A stretch of DNA of 64,000 bases from Flavobacterium amniphilum. GTDB lineage: Bacteria > Bacteroidota > Bacteroidia > Flavobacteriales > Flavobacteriaceae. The first letter of the stretch is position 1, and every line of letters begins with the position of its first letter. The stretch covers positions 1 to 64,000 of the forward strand of contig NZ_JAMLJL010000013.1 in the NCBI RefSeq assembly GCF_023634845.1, in the 5' to 3' direction. Under the pieces are notes generated by a model that had not been told where the DNA came from, made no database searches, and saw only the letters and a list, made by a program, of their open reading frames with translations. Positions 25,814 to 34,209 of the stretch are shown piece after piece. The translations under genes and the position numbers were made by a program.

Positions 25814-26905
25814 TTACTTTCTTGGAAAGCTAATTTTATTGCCGGTATTTAATCCGTTGTTTTTTGCCAGAACGCCACACATGTGGAATAACATTCTTGC
25901 GCCCACGTTTCCGTCCCAGTCGCTTCCGTCTTCACCAGGAGCCACTTCAACCAAATCGAAACCGATAATTTCTTTACCGCTTTCTGCTAACTTATTAAAC
26001 AAATATGTAGCCTGCTCAAACGAGAAACCACCAGGTACCGGAGTACCCGTGTTAGGGCAATACCAAGGATACATACCGTCGATATCGAAAGAAATACATA
26101 CTTTTTGCGGCAATGACGCGATGATTGCCTCACATTGCTGCTCCCATGTTTTCCCTTGGAAAGATTCCGCTTTTAAGTCGGCGTCAGTATTAACCAAAAC
26201 CCTGCCGTTTGATTTTTGTACCACATCCACTTCCTGTTCGCAGAAATCACGGATTCCCACCTGAACGATTTTTGAAACCTGTGGAATCTGCAATGTATTG
26301 TACATGATTGAAGCATGGGAATATGTAAATCCTTCATAAGCGATACGCAAATCCATGTGTGCATCCAAATGTAAGATTCCGTAGTTATCATGTTTTGAAG
26401 CCAAAGCTTCATAATAACCAAGCGGCGTTGAATGGTCACCACCCAATAAAACCACTTTCTTTCCATTATTCATCCAGTACAACACCTTCTCTTTTACCTC
26501 AGTGTGTAATTCACGGCACACTTTGTTGATTTTATCCAAATCAGCCTGTAGAGCAGGGAAATTCCCGATATCTTCACCACCTTCAAGGGCTTCGATAATA
26601 GGTTGCGCTAACGATTTGTATTTATCAGAGTTTGTTTTCCAGTGTTTAGGAGCTTCCTCCATATAAATACCCAACTTCCATAATTCAGGAAAGTCCTGAT
26701 GGTTCAAATCCACCTGAAAAGAAGCATCCATGATGGCATCAGGTCCTTCTGATGCACCGGCACCATAACTTACGGTTACTTCCCATGGCACAGGGATTAC
26801 TATAATTTCAGAATCTTCTGCCGAAAACGGTAATCCGAAAACGGTAGCATCTGCCAAACCCGGTTGTGACGGGTCGAAGCTTTCTATAATTTGTTGTTTT
26901 GTCAT
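25814..26905 (-). CDS. Arginase/agmatinase/formimidoylglutamase family hydrolase
   Basis: This protein of about 363 residues (counted from the ATG at 26905) belongs to the binuclear manganese ureohydrolases. All metal ligands are present: GGDHS, DAHMD, SFDID and a later Glu in FDLVEVAPGEDGS. An N-terminal extension of about 100 residues resembles Bacteroidota agmatinase-like proteins. The substrate (arginine, agmatine, formimidoylglutamate or another guanidino compound) cannot be settled. Its upstream gap holds the inverted repeat 26924-26983, so I reject a start within that repeat. Confidence 0.8.
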   Translation of the reverse strand: MTKQQIIESFDPSQPGLADATVFGLPFSAEDSEIIVIPVPWEVTVSYGAGASEGPDAIMDASFQVDLNHQDFPELWKLGIYMEEAPKHWKTNSDKYKSLAQPIIEALEGGEDIGNFPALQADLDKINKVCRELHTEVKEKVLYWMNNGKKVVLLGGDHSTPLGYYEALASKHDNYGILHLDAHMDLRIAYEGFTYSHASIMYNTLQIPQVSKIVQVGIRDFCEQEVDVVQKSNGRVLVNTDADLKAESFQGKTWEQQCEAIIASLPQKVCISFDIDGMYPWYCPNTGTPVPGGFSFEQATYLFNKLAESGKEIIGFDLVEVAPGEDGSDWDGNVGARMLFHMCGVLAKNNGLNTGNKISFPRK

Positions 26906-26923
26906 TACTATTTGCATTTTTTT

Positions 26924-26983
26924 GTCATTTCGACGAAGGAGAAATCTCATTACTTTATGCGACTTCTCCTGCGTCGAAGTGAC
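26924..26983. repeat. Dispersed palindromic (REP-like) element
   Basis: GTCATTTCGACGAAGGAGAAATC (26924-26946) is an imperfect inverted match to 26961-26983, with 20 of 23 positions complementary. The combination of TTCGACG and GGAGAAATC arms looks like a known kind of flavobacterial dispersed palindrome. It lies between kynureninase and the arginase-fold gene and would form a long hairpin in the transcript. Confidence 0.75.
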
Positions 26984-26986
26984 AAC

Positions 26987-28273
26987 TTAATTATTATTTA
27001 ATTTTAAAATTCCCTGTTTCAGGATTTGTCCGAAGTTGTACATATCTTCAAACGAGCAATATAAAGCAACGGGGGCCAGACGGATTACATTTGGTTCGCG
27101 CCAATCTGTTATCACGCCGTTTACCATTAAGTAGTCAAACAGGTTTCTTCCTTGACCGTGAAGGAAAACCGATAATTGACAAGCCCTTTCCTTTTGCTCT
27201 TTCGGAGTAATGATTTCGAATTCGGTGCCGGGGATTTCACTGTCGATTTCATGCAGGATGAATTCCAGGTATGCAGTTATTTGATCACGCTTTGCGATTA
27301 ATTTATCCATACCGACTTCGGCAAACATTTCGGCGGAAGCCAAATAAGGAGCCAAAGACAGAATTGGAAGGTTACTCACCTGCCAACCGTCGGCGCCATG
27401 AACCGGATCGAAAGAAGGTTCCATTTTAAAACGACGCTCTTTGTTATGTCCCCACCAACCTGCAAAACGCGGCAAGTTAGCATGATGGTGTTTTTCGTGC
27501 ACGAAACAACCCGAAGCATTTCCGGGACCGGAATTCATGTACTTATAACTACACCATGCAGCAAAGTCAACATTCCAGTCATGCAGTTCCAGTTTGATGT
27601 TTCCGGCGGCATGTGCCAAATCGAATCCAACGATTGCTCCTTGTTTGTGACCTGCTTCGGTGATGGCTTTCATGTCGAAAACCTGTCCGGTGTAATAATT
27701 CACACCTCCGAAAAGGACAAGAGCCAGTTCGTCGCCGACTTCTTCAATTTTTGACAAAATATCTTCCAAACGGATATTGTGTTCGCCGTCGCGGCGTTTG
27801 ATTTCGACAATGGCATCTTTAGGATCGAAGCCGTGGTGTCTTACCTGACTTTGGAACATATATTGATCAGACGGGAATGCTTTTTCCTCGCAAATGATTT
27901 TGTAACGCTTGCCTTCCGGGCGGTAAAACGAAACCATCAACAAGTGAAGATTCACTGTTAAGGTATTCATTACGGTAATTTCGGAAGGTTTTGCCCCTAC
28001 GATCGAACTCAACGGAGCCGCAAAACGCTCCTGGTAATCCCACCAAGGCTTTTCGGCGTAGAAATGTCCTTCAACAGCGAGATTTGCCCAGTCATTCATG
28101 ACATCATCGACATACTTTTTAGTCCGTTTAGGTTGTAATCCCAAAGAGTTCCCGGTGAAGTAGATCACGTTTTGGCCGTTATGTTGCGGGAATATGAATT
28201 CATTCCGGTAGTTTTTTAATTCGTCTTGTGCATCAAGTTGTTGCGCGAAAGCGAGTGTATTTTGAAATGTCAT
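26987..28273 (-). CDS. kynU: Kynureninase
   Basis: This 428-residue PLP enzyme cleaves kynurenine or 3-hydroxykynurenine to anthranilate or 3-hydroxyanthranilate plus alanine. It has the N-terminal motif YFTGNSLGLQPKRT. The pocket motif is VGFDLAHAAGN, and the PLP lysine is in AAWCSYKYMNSGPG (about 240-253). It lies upstream of the arginase-fold gene and not far from kmo, so the window holds two steps of tryptophan catabolism. No tryptophan dioxygenase or formamidase is seen here. Confidence 0.93.
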   Translation of the reverse strand: MTFQNTLAFAQQLDAQDELKNYRNEFIFPQHNGQNVIYFTGNSLGLQPKRTKKYVDDVMNDWANLAVEGHFYAEKPWWDYQERFAAPLSSIVGAKPSEITVMNTLTVNLHLLMVSFYRPEGKRYKIICEEKAFPSDQYMFQSQVRHHGFDPKDAIVEIKRRDGEHNIRLEDILSKIEEVGDELALVLFGGVNYYTGQVFDMKAITEAGHKQGAIVGFDLAHAAGNIKLELHDWNVDFAAWCSYKYMNSGPGNASGCFVHEKHHHANLPRFAGWWGHNKERRFKMEPSFDPVHGADGWQVSNLPILSLAPYLASAEMFAEVGMDKLIAKRDQITAYLEFILHEIDSEIPGTEFEIITPKEQKERACQLSVFLHGQGRNLFDYLMVNGVITDWREPNVIRLAPVALYCSFEDMYNFGQILKQGILKLNNN

Positions 28274-28317
28274 TTTGGTTGTAATTAGTGGTGTAAAAGT
28301 ATTGAAAAGTTGGTAAG

Positions 28318-28490
28318 TAGCAAAGAGTGATTAGTAATTAGTGACTAGTGAAGAGTCCTTAGCACTTAGTCCTTAGTACCGTTTGAAGAGTGACTAGTAA
28401 CTAGTGACTAGTGATTAGTCCTTAGCACTTAGTCCTTAGTACCTTTTAAAGAGTGACTAGTAATTAGTGATTAGTAACTAGAACCAGTTA
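28318..28490. repeat. Low-complexity ACTAGT-rich repeats
   Basis: Two or three imperfect long copies of a unit GTGACTAGTAA(T/C)TAGTGA... plus CCTTAGCACTTAGTCCTTAG follow each other. The reverse complement aligns with 1155-1200 (ACTAAGGACTAAG ... CTCTTCACTAATCAC). The region 28274-29113 has no gene; it holds this block, the 20/21-bp array and the palindromes below. Confidence 0.85.
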
Positions 28491-28501
28491 AAGAATACAA
28501 A

Positions 28502-28857
28502 GTACCAGTTAAAAAGTGTTCGGTACCACCTAAAAACGAGCAGTACCACTTAAAAACGAACAGTACCATCTAAAAATCATCAGTACCACTTAAAAACTAT
28601 CGGTACCACTTAAAAATTACCAGTACCACCTAAAAACTATCGGTACCACTTAAAAACGAGCAGTACCACTTAAAAAGTCTTTGGTACCACTTACATAATC
28701 ATCTGTACCACTTAAAAAGTTATCTGTACCAGCTAAATAACGACTGGTACCAGTTAAAAAGTCTTCGGTACCACTTACAAAATCATCGGTACCACTTAAA
28801 TAACGATCAGTACCACTTACATAATCATCAGTACCAGTTAAAGTGCGACCGGTACCA
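28502..28857. repeat. Tandem array of 18 GTACCA-centred units, 20-21 bp period
   Basis: GTACCA occurs 18 times from 28502 to 28852. Spacing is 20 bp through most of the first half and 21 bp in the second half. Units read roughly (C/G)GTACCACTTAAAA-, with variable bases before the next copy. The periods match two helical turns. Some copies form the GGTACC palindrome. The 20-bp part is not a multiple of three, so it is not coding. Confidence 0.95.
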
Positions 28858-28917
28858 TGTTTAGACTTCTTAGATTGCTAGATTGTTGGATTGAGTATTA
28901 TTGCTTACGTCACTTCG

Positions 28918-28935
28918 TCCCGATAGCTATCGGGA
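28918..28935. repeat. Perfect 18-bp palindrome
   Basis: TCCCGATAGCTATCGGGA is fully self-complementary. It lies beside the tandem array in the intergenic region between kynU and queA. It may be part of a longer dispersed repeat together with the next inverted repeat. Confidence 0.8.
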
Positions 28936-28955
28936 TTATGTAGTGTAACGGAATA

Positions 28956-29002
28956 AAAATGTATCGAGAAGTTCTCCCTTCATGAGGTTCTCGATACATT
29001 TT
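28956..29002. repeat. Perfect 15-bp inverted repeat
   Basis: AAAATGTATCGAGAA (28956-28970) is exactly complementary to 28988-29002, with a 17-base spacer. It looks like a REP-like hairpin, as at 26924-26983. It is followed within 110 bases by the queA terminator. Confidence 0.85.
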
Positions 29003-29065
29003 GCTCCACGATGTTACGCAAAACACTCGAACTGACGAAACCTTCTGTAAAATGACAAACAAAAA

Positions 29066-29090
29066 AATCCCAACCGTGATGATTGGGATT
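29066..29090 (-). terminator. Terminator of queA
   Basis: The 8-bp stem AATCCCAA/TTGGGATT with a nine-base loop is followed by a run of T on the minus strand. It lies just after the queA stop codon. Confidence 0.8.
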
Positions 29091-29113
29091 TTGGATAGTA
29101 TGTTTTTGACGGA

Positions 29114-30163
29114 TTAAAGAATCAACATTGCGTCTCCGTATGAATAGAAACGGTATTTTTCTTTGATTGCTTCGTCGTATGCTTTGCGCATTAAATCGTG
29201 TCCGCAGAAAGCAGAAATCATCATTAATAAAGTTGATTTCGGTGTGTGGAAATTTGTTACCATACAATCGGCTACACTGAAATCGTAAGGAGGGAAAATG
29301 AATTTGTTTGTCCATCCTTCGTAAGGGTTCAATGTTTTGTTTGAAGAAACAGAGCTTTCCATGGCACGCATTGTTGTAGTACCGATAGCACAAACGCGTT
29401 TTTTGTTTGCTTTGGCTTTGTTCACTGTATCACAAGCTTCCTGAGAGATACGAACCTCTTCAGAATCCATTTTGTGTTTTGATAAATCTTCCACTTCCAC
29501 CGGATTGAACGTACCCAAACCAACGTGAAGTGTTACTTCAGCGAAATCGACACCTTTGATTTCAAGGCGCTTCATTAAATGTTTAGAGAAGTGTAAACCG
29601 GCAGTTGGTGCAGCTACAGCTCCTTCTTCCTTAGCATAGATCGTTTGGTAACGGTCAGCATCTTCAGGAGTTACCTCACGGTTGATGTATTTCGGGATTG
29701 GCGTTTCACCCAAATCCACTAATTTCTGACGGAATTCTTCGTAAGAACCATCGTATAAGAAACGTAAAGTTCTCCCGCGTGAAGTTGTGTTATCGATAAC
29801 TTCAGCTACCAATGAATCATCGTCACCAAAGTATAATTTATTACCGATACGGATTTTACGTGCAGGATCTACCAAAACATCCCAAAGACGTTGTTCTGCA
29901 TTTAATTCTCTCAATAAGAAAACCTCAATACGTGCTCCTGTTTTCTCCTTATTACCGTATAAACGTGCCGGGAAAACTTTAGTATTGTTGACTACCATCA
30001 CATCACCTTCATCGAAATAATCCAAAATATCTTTGAATAATTTGTGTTCGATAGTTCCTTTTTTACGGTCAACAACCATTAAACGAGACTCGTCACGATT
30101 TTCTGCCGGGAACTCTGCAAGTAATTCTACCGGTAGATTGAAATTGAAATTAGATAACTTCAT
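29114..30163 (-). CDS. queA: tRNA preQ1(34) S-adenosylmethionine ribosyltransferase-isomerase QueA
   Basis: This 349-residue enzyme transfers and rearranges the ribose of SAM onto 7-aminomethyl-7-deazaguanine at tRNA position 34, making epoxyqueuosine. Family blocks include [60 protein letters not shown] and [21 protein letters not shown]. The length is standard. A well-formed promoter sits at 30231-30262 and a terminator ends it, so it is monocistronic. Confidence 0.95.
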   Translation of the reverse strand: MKLSNFNFNLPVELLAEFPAENRDESRLMVVDRKKGTIEHKLFKDILDYFDEGDVMVVNNTKVFPARLYGNKEKTGARIEVFLLRELNAEQRLWDVLVDPARKIRIGNKLYFGDDDSLVAEVIDNTTSRGRTLRFLYDGSYEEFRQKLVDLGETPIPKYINREVTPEDADRYQTIYAKEEGAVAAPTAGLHFSKHLMKRLEIKGVDFAEVTLHVGLGTFNPVEVEDLSKHKMDSEEVRISQEACDTVNKAKANKKRVCAIGTTTMRAMESSVSSNKTLNPYEGWTNKFIFPPYDFSVADCMVTNFHTPKSTLLMMISAFCGHDLMRKAYDEAIKEKYRFYSYGDAMLIL

Positions 30164-30230
30164 TCTTTACTATTTAGAAGATTAAAGTTTAAAAGTTTTG
30201 CGGTTGAACCACTTGCTTTTAAACAAGGTG

Positions 30231-30262
30231 CAAATATACTATCGCGGAATAGGCCTTGTCAA
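30231..30262 (-). promoter_or_regulatory. queA promoter (TTG - 21 - TATATTTG)
   Basis: On the minus strand TTG (30260-30262, part of TTGACA) and TATATTTG (30231-30238) are separated by 21 bases, matching the Bacteroidota -33/-7 consensus. Confidence 0.7.
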
Positions 30263-30285
30263 GTGTTTTGCTGTTTATTTATTTT

Positions 30286-30325
30286 AAAGTTGGAAAGTTG
30301 CAAAGTTGCAAAGCTGTAAAGTCAG
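30286..30325. repeat. 8-bp tandem repeat AAAGTTGC
   Basis: Five 8-base units (AAAGTTGG, AAAGTTGC, AAAGTTGC, AAAGCTGT, AAAGTCAG) follow each other between the aroA stop and the queA promoter. It is non-coding. Confidence 0.85.
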
Positions 30326-30339
30326 TGTTTATGGCACTT

Positions 30340-31569
30340 TCAGGCTTCTGACATAATAAAACCCACATGTTGTAAATCCTTCCAAAAATCAGGATATGAT
30401 TTAGAAACTACTTCCGCTTCATTGATAACCAAATTTGTTTTCAGGGCCAAAGGAGCAAAAGCCATAGCCATGCGATGGTCCTGATAGGTTTTGACAGCAA
30501 CACCGGCAATAATATTTGTGGTCGGTTCCAAAGTCAGCGTTTCATCTGTAATAGTTACCGATGCACCGAATTTTTCCAGTTCTGCCTTTAATGCTTCCAA
30601 TCGGTCAGTTTCCTTGATTTTCAATGTATGCAAACCCGTGAGATGACATCCCATACCCAGACCGAAGCAAGTAACCGCAATGGTTTGAGCTATATCAGGA
30701 CAATTGTTCAATTGATAATTAACAATTGATAAATGATTATAATTTATTTTACGAAGTATGATTTTAGTATCTCCGAATACAGTCTCCACTCCGAAGTCTT
30801 TATAAATAGTTGCAAGGGCCGAATCACCTTGTAAACTGTTTTCTTTATAGCTTGACAGTTCGACTTCAGTCCCGGTTTCAGACAACGCAATGATGGAGTA
30901 CCAGTAAGAAGCCGAAGACCAGTCGGATTCAACAGTTAAGAGTTGGCTACTTGCCAGCATTGGTTTTGGGGCAACAGAGATTACATTCCCTGCAAACGAT
31001 GTTTCCACACCGATTTCATTTAATAACGCCAACGTCATTTTGATGTATGGGATGGAAGTAATTTCGCCTTCGAGTGTAAGTTCCAGACCGTTTTCCAGTT
31101 TAGGTGCCACCAGTAATAATGCAGAAATATACTGACTGCTCACGTTAGCCGGAAGCGACACTCTATTTTGGGTGATTTTTCTTCCTGTGATTTTCAAAGG
31201 TGGGAATCCGTCATTTTCAGTGTATTCGATGACAGCTCCCAGTTGACGTAATGCATCGACCAAAATACTGATGGGACGTTCCTTCATACGGGACGAACCG
31301 GTAAGCACAACCTCTTTGTCTTCCTGCGTGGAAAAGTAAGCCGTTAAGAAACGCATGGCAGTACCGGCGTGGTGAATATCCTTAATGGGATCATCACTAA
31401 GCAAAGCCTTTGTCATTACTTCTGAATCATCAGAATTTGAGACATTAGCCAATATTATATTTGGGTACAGTGCCTGAAGTAATAATAAGCGGTTTGTTTC
31501 CGATTTACTACCCGAGACTGCAATGACAGATTTAGTATTCGTTTTTGATTTTTGAAGAGAAAGATTCAT
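30340..31569 (-). CDS. aroA: 3-phosphoshikimate 1-carboxyvinyltransferase (EPSP synthase)
   Basis: This 409-residue enzyme makes EPSP from shikimate-3-phosphate and PEP. Motifs seen are SGSKSETNRLLLLQAL (substrate Lys and Arg), AGTAMRFLTAYFS, SRMKERPI and, near the end, YQDHRMAMAFAPLAL. The Asn-Ala-Gly-Thr loop is altered to HHAGTAMR, as in many Bacteroidota. It is the last gene of a possible eight-gene operon; its start overlaps the sugE stop as TAATG. Confidence 0.93.
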   Translation of the reverse strand: MNLSLQKSKTNTKSVIAVSGSKSETNRLLLLQALYPNIILANVSNSDDSEVMTKALLSDDPIKDIHHAGTAMRFLTAYFSTQEDKEVVLTGSSRMKERPISILVDALRQLGAVIEYTENDGFPPLKITGRKITQNRVSLPANVSSQYISALLLVAPKLENGLELTLEGEITSIPYIKMTLALLNEIGVETSFAGNVISVAPKPMLASSQLLTVESDWSSASYWYSIIALSETGTEVELSSYKENSLQGDSALATIYKDFGVETVFGDTKIILRKINYNHLSIVNYQLNNCPDIAQTIAVTCFGLGMGCHLTGLHTLKIKETDRLEALKAELEKFGASVTITDETLTLEPTTNIIAGVAVKTYQDHRMAMAFAPLALKTNLVINEAEVVSKSYPDFWKDLQHVGFIMSEA

Positions 31570-31895
31570 TATTTGGATACAAATTTTAACCCTACCAAAG
31601 ACAGGATTAAGGTTGACAAAAAGAAAACCCGCCAGAAAGTGGCCGGTTCTTTAAATACGAGGATTCCTACCAGTACACTACCCACGGCACCAATACCGGT
31701 CCAGACTGCATAAGCCGTTCCGATGGGTAATTCCTTAGTTACTTTAACCAGCAGAATCATGCTAAAAGTGAGGCACACCAAAAAACCGGCATACCATAAA
31801 ACAGCAACGTTACCGGTAGTTTCTTTAGCCTTTCCGAGGCAGGCCGCAAAAGCAACCTCAAAAAGACCAGCTATGATTAAAAGAATCCAGTTCAA
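31569..31895 (-). CDS. SMR family exporter (SugE/Gdx type)
   Basis: This 108-residue protein has four membrane helices. The conserved helix-1 Glu is in GLFEVAFAACLGKAK. The sequence ELPIGTAYAVWTGIGAVGSVLVG matches the SugE/Gdx branch better than EmrE. Gdx proteins export guanidinium. It lies between mazG and aroA with almost no spacing, so any guanidine riboswitch would have to lie elsewhere. None is seen. The substrate remains an inference. Confidence 0.85.
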   Translation of the reverse strand: MNWILLIIAGLFEVAFAACLGKAKETTGNVAVLWYAGFLVCLTFSMILLVKVTKELPIGTAYAVWTGIGAVGSVLVGILVFKEPATFWRVFFLSTLILSLVGLKFVSK

Positions 31896-31896
31896 T

Positions 31897-32223
31897 TTAT
31901 TTTAATTTTTCATTATTGTGATGACGGTCGTGATCACGTTTCGTTTTCAAATCCATTTTTTTATCGAAAGAAGCCTGTAGATCGACACCGGTTTGATTAG
32001 CAAGACACAGGACCACGAAAAGCACATCGGCCAGTTCTTCGCCAAGATCCTTCCCTTTATCGCTTTCTTTTTCTGATTGTTCACCGTAACGGCGTGCAAT
32101 GATTCTGGCTACTTCGCCTACTTCCTCTGTAAGCTGTGCCATGTTTGTTAATTCGTTGAAGTAACGCACTCCGTGGTTTTTAATCCAGTTGTCTACGTCA
32201 ACCTGGGCATTTCTTATATCCAT
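31897..32223 (-). CDS. MazG-like nucleotide pyrophosphohydrolase
   Basis: This 108-residue all-alpha NTP pyrophosphohydrolase has the two metal-binding helices TEEVGEVARIIARRYGE and LGEELADVLFVVLCLANQTGVD (EExxE and ExxD motifs). Proteins of this family clear non-canonical nucleoside triphosphates. It is in the middle of the rsgA-aroA operon and ends with a Lys/His-rich tail. Confidence 0.85.
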   Translation of the reverse strand: MDIRNAQVDVDNWIKNHGVRYFNELTNMAQLTEEVGEVARIIARRYGEQSEKESDKGKDLGEELADVLFVVLCLANQTGVDLQASFDKKMDLKTKRDHDRHHNNEKLK

Positions 32224-32225
32224 TA

Positions 32226-34208
32226 TTAAGCTTTTTTAAGTACTACTTTTTCGGTTTGTTTTTTGATTACTTCAGAGAAGAATTTTTTTAGTTCTTCGTA
32301 GTCTTCAGGTGCGATTATACTGGTATTGGTATCAAAAACAGAAGTTAGCTGAATTTGTTTACCGTTTGAGTTGATATTAAATTTATAAGCCAACAAACTA
32401 TTTGGGAATACAATAGAAACCGGCTCCGGCATCGACTCCACCACATAACCTTCCGGGATATTGATAATTGTCAGATACTTCTTTTGGTTCGGATAAACAA
32501 AATCAACCGGATATTCTCTTTTTTCCTGTTTGAACGGATTTTCGGTCATTGCGAAAAACAACAAAGGCTGAAAATACATTTTATCACCCATGATCTCAAC
32601 AGCATTATGGTTCTTGAAAGACAATGTCTCAACAACCGGTTTTTCCAAATCCGTTTTATTTTCAACTTTATATTCGGAGATTTCAGAACCTTTAAATTCT
32701 TTTTCGAGACGTTCCAGATAGGGTTCTTGGGCTAATTTTCCTTCATCATCCCTAAAAACCACTGCTTCATAATCTGATTTCTGCACTTTCATCATTCCGG
32801 TTATTTCACCCGAAGCATTGATACTTCCCATGACATTGGTACTTTCTTTCGAAATAACATCTGTAAACAACTTAATTTGATTTGTCGTTCCGTCTTTTTT
32901 AACTTCTGTACCTGACCAATTTAAGGCACGCACAGGAGGTAAATTAACCGCACTCATTTTATCGGTAGCATCAAGAATATAATTTTTACCGTCAATTACC
33001 GCATTCACCAAAACATAATTCAGCTTTGATTTATTTGGGTAATTCGCATAACCGAAGTCTTTTGTCGACATGAAAACCGGGTTCGCATCAACTCCCGACA
33101 GTTTCAGCATTGACAGTAAGATGAAATTGATTTCCGCTGCATTTCCGGTTTTTTGGCTATAAGCCTGTTCAATGGGATTGTTCAGAAAAAAGCCGTTTTT
33201 ACCGTTCCATGACATTCGCTTTTTAACGAAATCAAAAACCAGATTCATATTTACCTGCTGATCTTTTGATTCTTTGAGCAATGCTTTTAAATCGTTGATG
33301 AAATAGCTGTTTTTGCTTAATTCGGTTTTGTATTCTTTATTGTTGACGATAAGTTTCCCTATATCATCCCATGTTTTACTAATATTTTTGGCCTTCTGAT
33401 CCTCAAAAGTAACCGATTCCAGTTCCTGTTCAATTTTCCCGTAATAATTATCTATGTTTCCGGCATAATCTTCCTCAATCAGAGCCGGAATATCTTTGAA
33501 TTTAAATACCGACTTAAGTTGAGTATAGACAATCGATTTAGGTTGTGCCAATTCAACATAATTTTGACTGCCAGGTTCATAATTTTGATCCAAAGTAAAT
33601 GGCACTTCGCTCTTTTTCACAATTTTATATTTATAAAACTCAGGAATGGCAGTAACAAACTCAGCCTGGTTTACCGGTATGTCATACTGAAACTGAAACG
33701 ACGGTAGCACGTCAAAATCCCATGACTTATGCGTATACTTCAATTCGATTATCGAACCTTCCCTGACATTTGGAAAAATAACGGTTTTAGTATCCCAGTA
33801 ATCGTTTATTGACTTTTCTACTTTAGCATCAGCTGATGGCTTGGATTTTACGATTTTACCGTTTTCCAGATTGTAAACGACAGCTTTATTGACTTCAATA
33901 TTTTCTTCATCTGACTTAACAGTTCCGGTATAATAAGGGATCACGAAATTAGCCCAGTTTAAGCCATCTTTCCTATAGATTTTTATCTTATACTCAAATT
34001 CTGTTTTGGTAAAAAAACCCCTGTCTGCATTATAATAAAATCGGGTTACCGCATTCTTGAACAGAATTGCAGCAGCTGCCGAACTGTCTTTAGGGTGTCT
34101 TTTTTCTTTCAATTCATTAACCGTCACATCACCCAGATCCATTTTCTGGGAAAACAAAGGATTGGCCGCTAAGAAAAAAAATACCGTTACAAATACGGAC
34201 AGTTTCAT
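32226..34208 (-). CDS. DUF3857/transglutaminase-like protein, third paralog (catalytic residues missing)
   Basis: This 660-residue secreted protein (signal about 1-20) has an N-terminal DUF3857 domain and a central transglutaminase-like domain. The position of the catalytic Cys reads TGNAAEINFILLSMLKLSG, where paralog one has YGDCKALSNY, so the Cys is lost. The His position reads LNYVLVNAVIDGKNY, and only the Asp is kept (LDATDK). It is very like the 34210 gene along its whole length. A binding or structural role is more likely than catalysis. Confidence 0.8.
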   Translation of the reverse strand: MKLSVFVTVFFFLAANPLFSQKMDLGDVTVNELKEKRHPKDSSAAAAILFKNAVTRFYYNADRGFFTKTEFEYKIKIYRKDGLNWANFVIPYYTGTVKSDEENIEVNKAVVYNLENGKIVKSKPSADAKVEKSINDYWDTKTVIFPNVREGSIIELKYTHKSWDFDVLPSFQFQYDIPVNQAEFVTAIPEFYKYKIVKKSEVPFTLDQNYEPGSQNYVELAQPKSIVYTQLKSVFKFKDIPALIEEDYAGNIDNYYGKIEQELESVTFEDQKAKNISKTWDDIGKLIVNNKEYKTELSKNSYFINDLKALLKESKDQQVNMNLVFDFVKKRMSWNGKNGFFLNNPIEQAYSQKTGNAAEINFILLSMLKLSGVDANPVFMSTKDFGYANYPNKSKLNYVLVNAVIDGKNYILDATDKMSAVNLPPVRALNWSGTEVKKDGTTNQIKLFTDVISKESTNVMGSINASGEITGMMKVQKSDYEAVVFRDDEGKLAQEPYLERLEKEFKGSEISEYKVENKTDLEKPVVETLSFKNHNAVEIMGDKMYFQPLLFFAMTENPFKQEKREYPVDFVYPNQKKYLTIINIPEGYVVESMPEPVSIVFPNSLLAYKFNINSNGKQIQLTSVFDTNTSIIAPEDYEELKKFFSEVIKKQTEKVVLKKA

Positions 34209-34209
34209 T

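Noticed and set aside
26906..26950. Longer start of the arginase-fold gene
   Set aside because: The extra residues are encoded by the palindromic element 26924-26983.
28502..28857. CRISPR array
   Set aside because: Motif spacing is only 20-21 bases with about six variable bases between copies; no repeat-spacer pattern and no cas genes nearby.
28980..29393. 137-residue minus-strand ORF over the queA end
   Set aside because: It overlaps queA and its terminator in another frame and is Arg/Cys/Phe-rich, typical of shadow frames.
31569..32223. Guanidine riboswitch for the SugE-like gene
   Set aside because: The gene is in mid-operon with a one-base gap; no structured leader exists.
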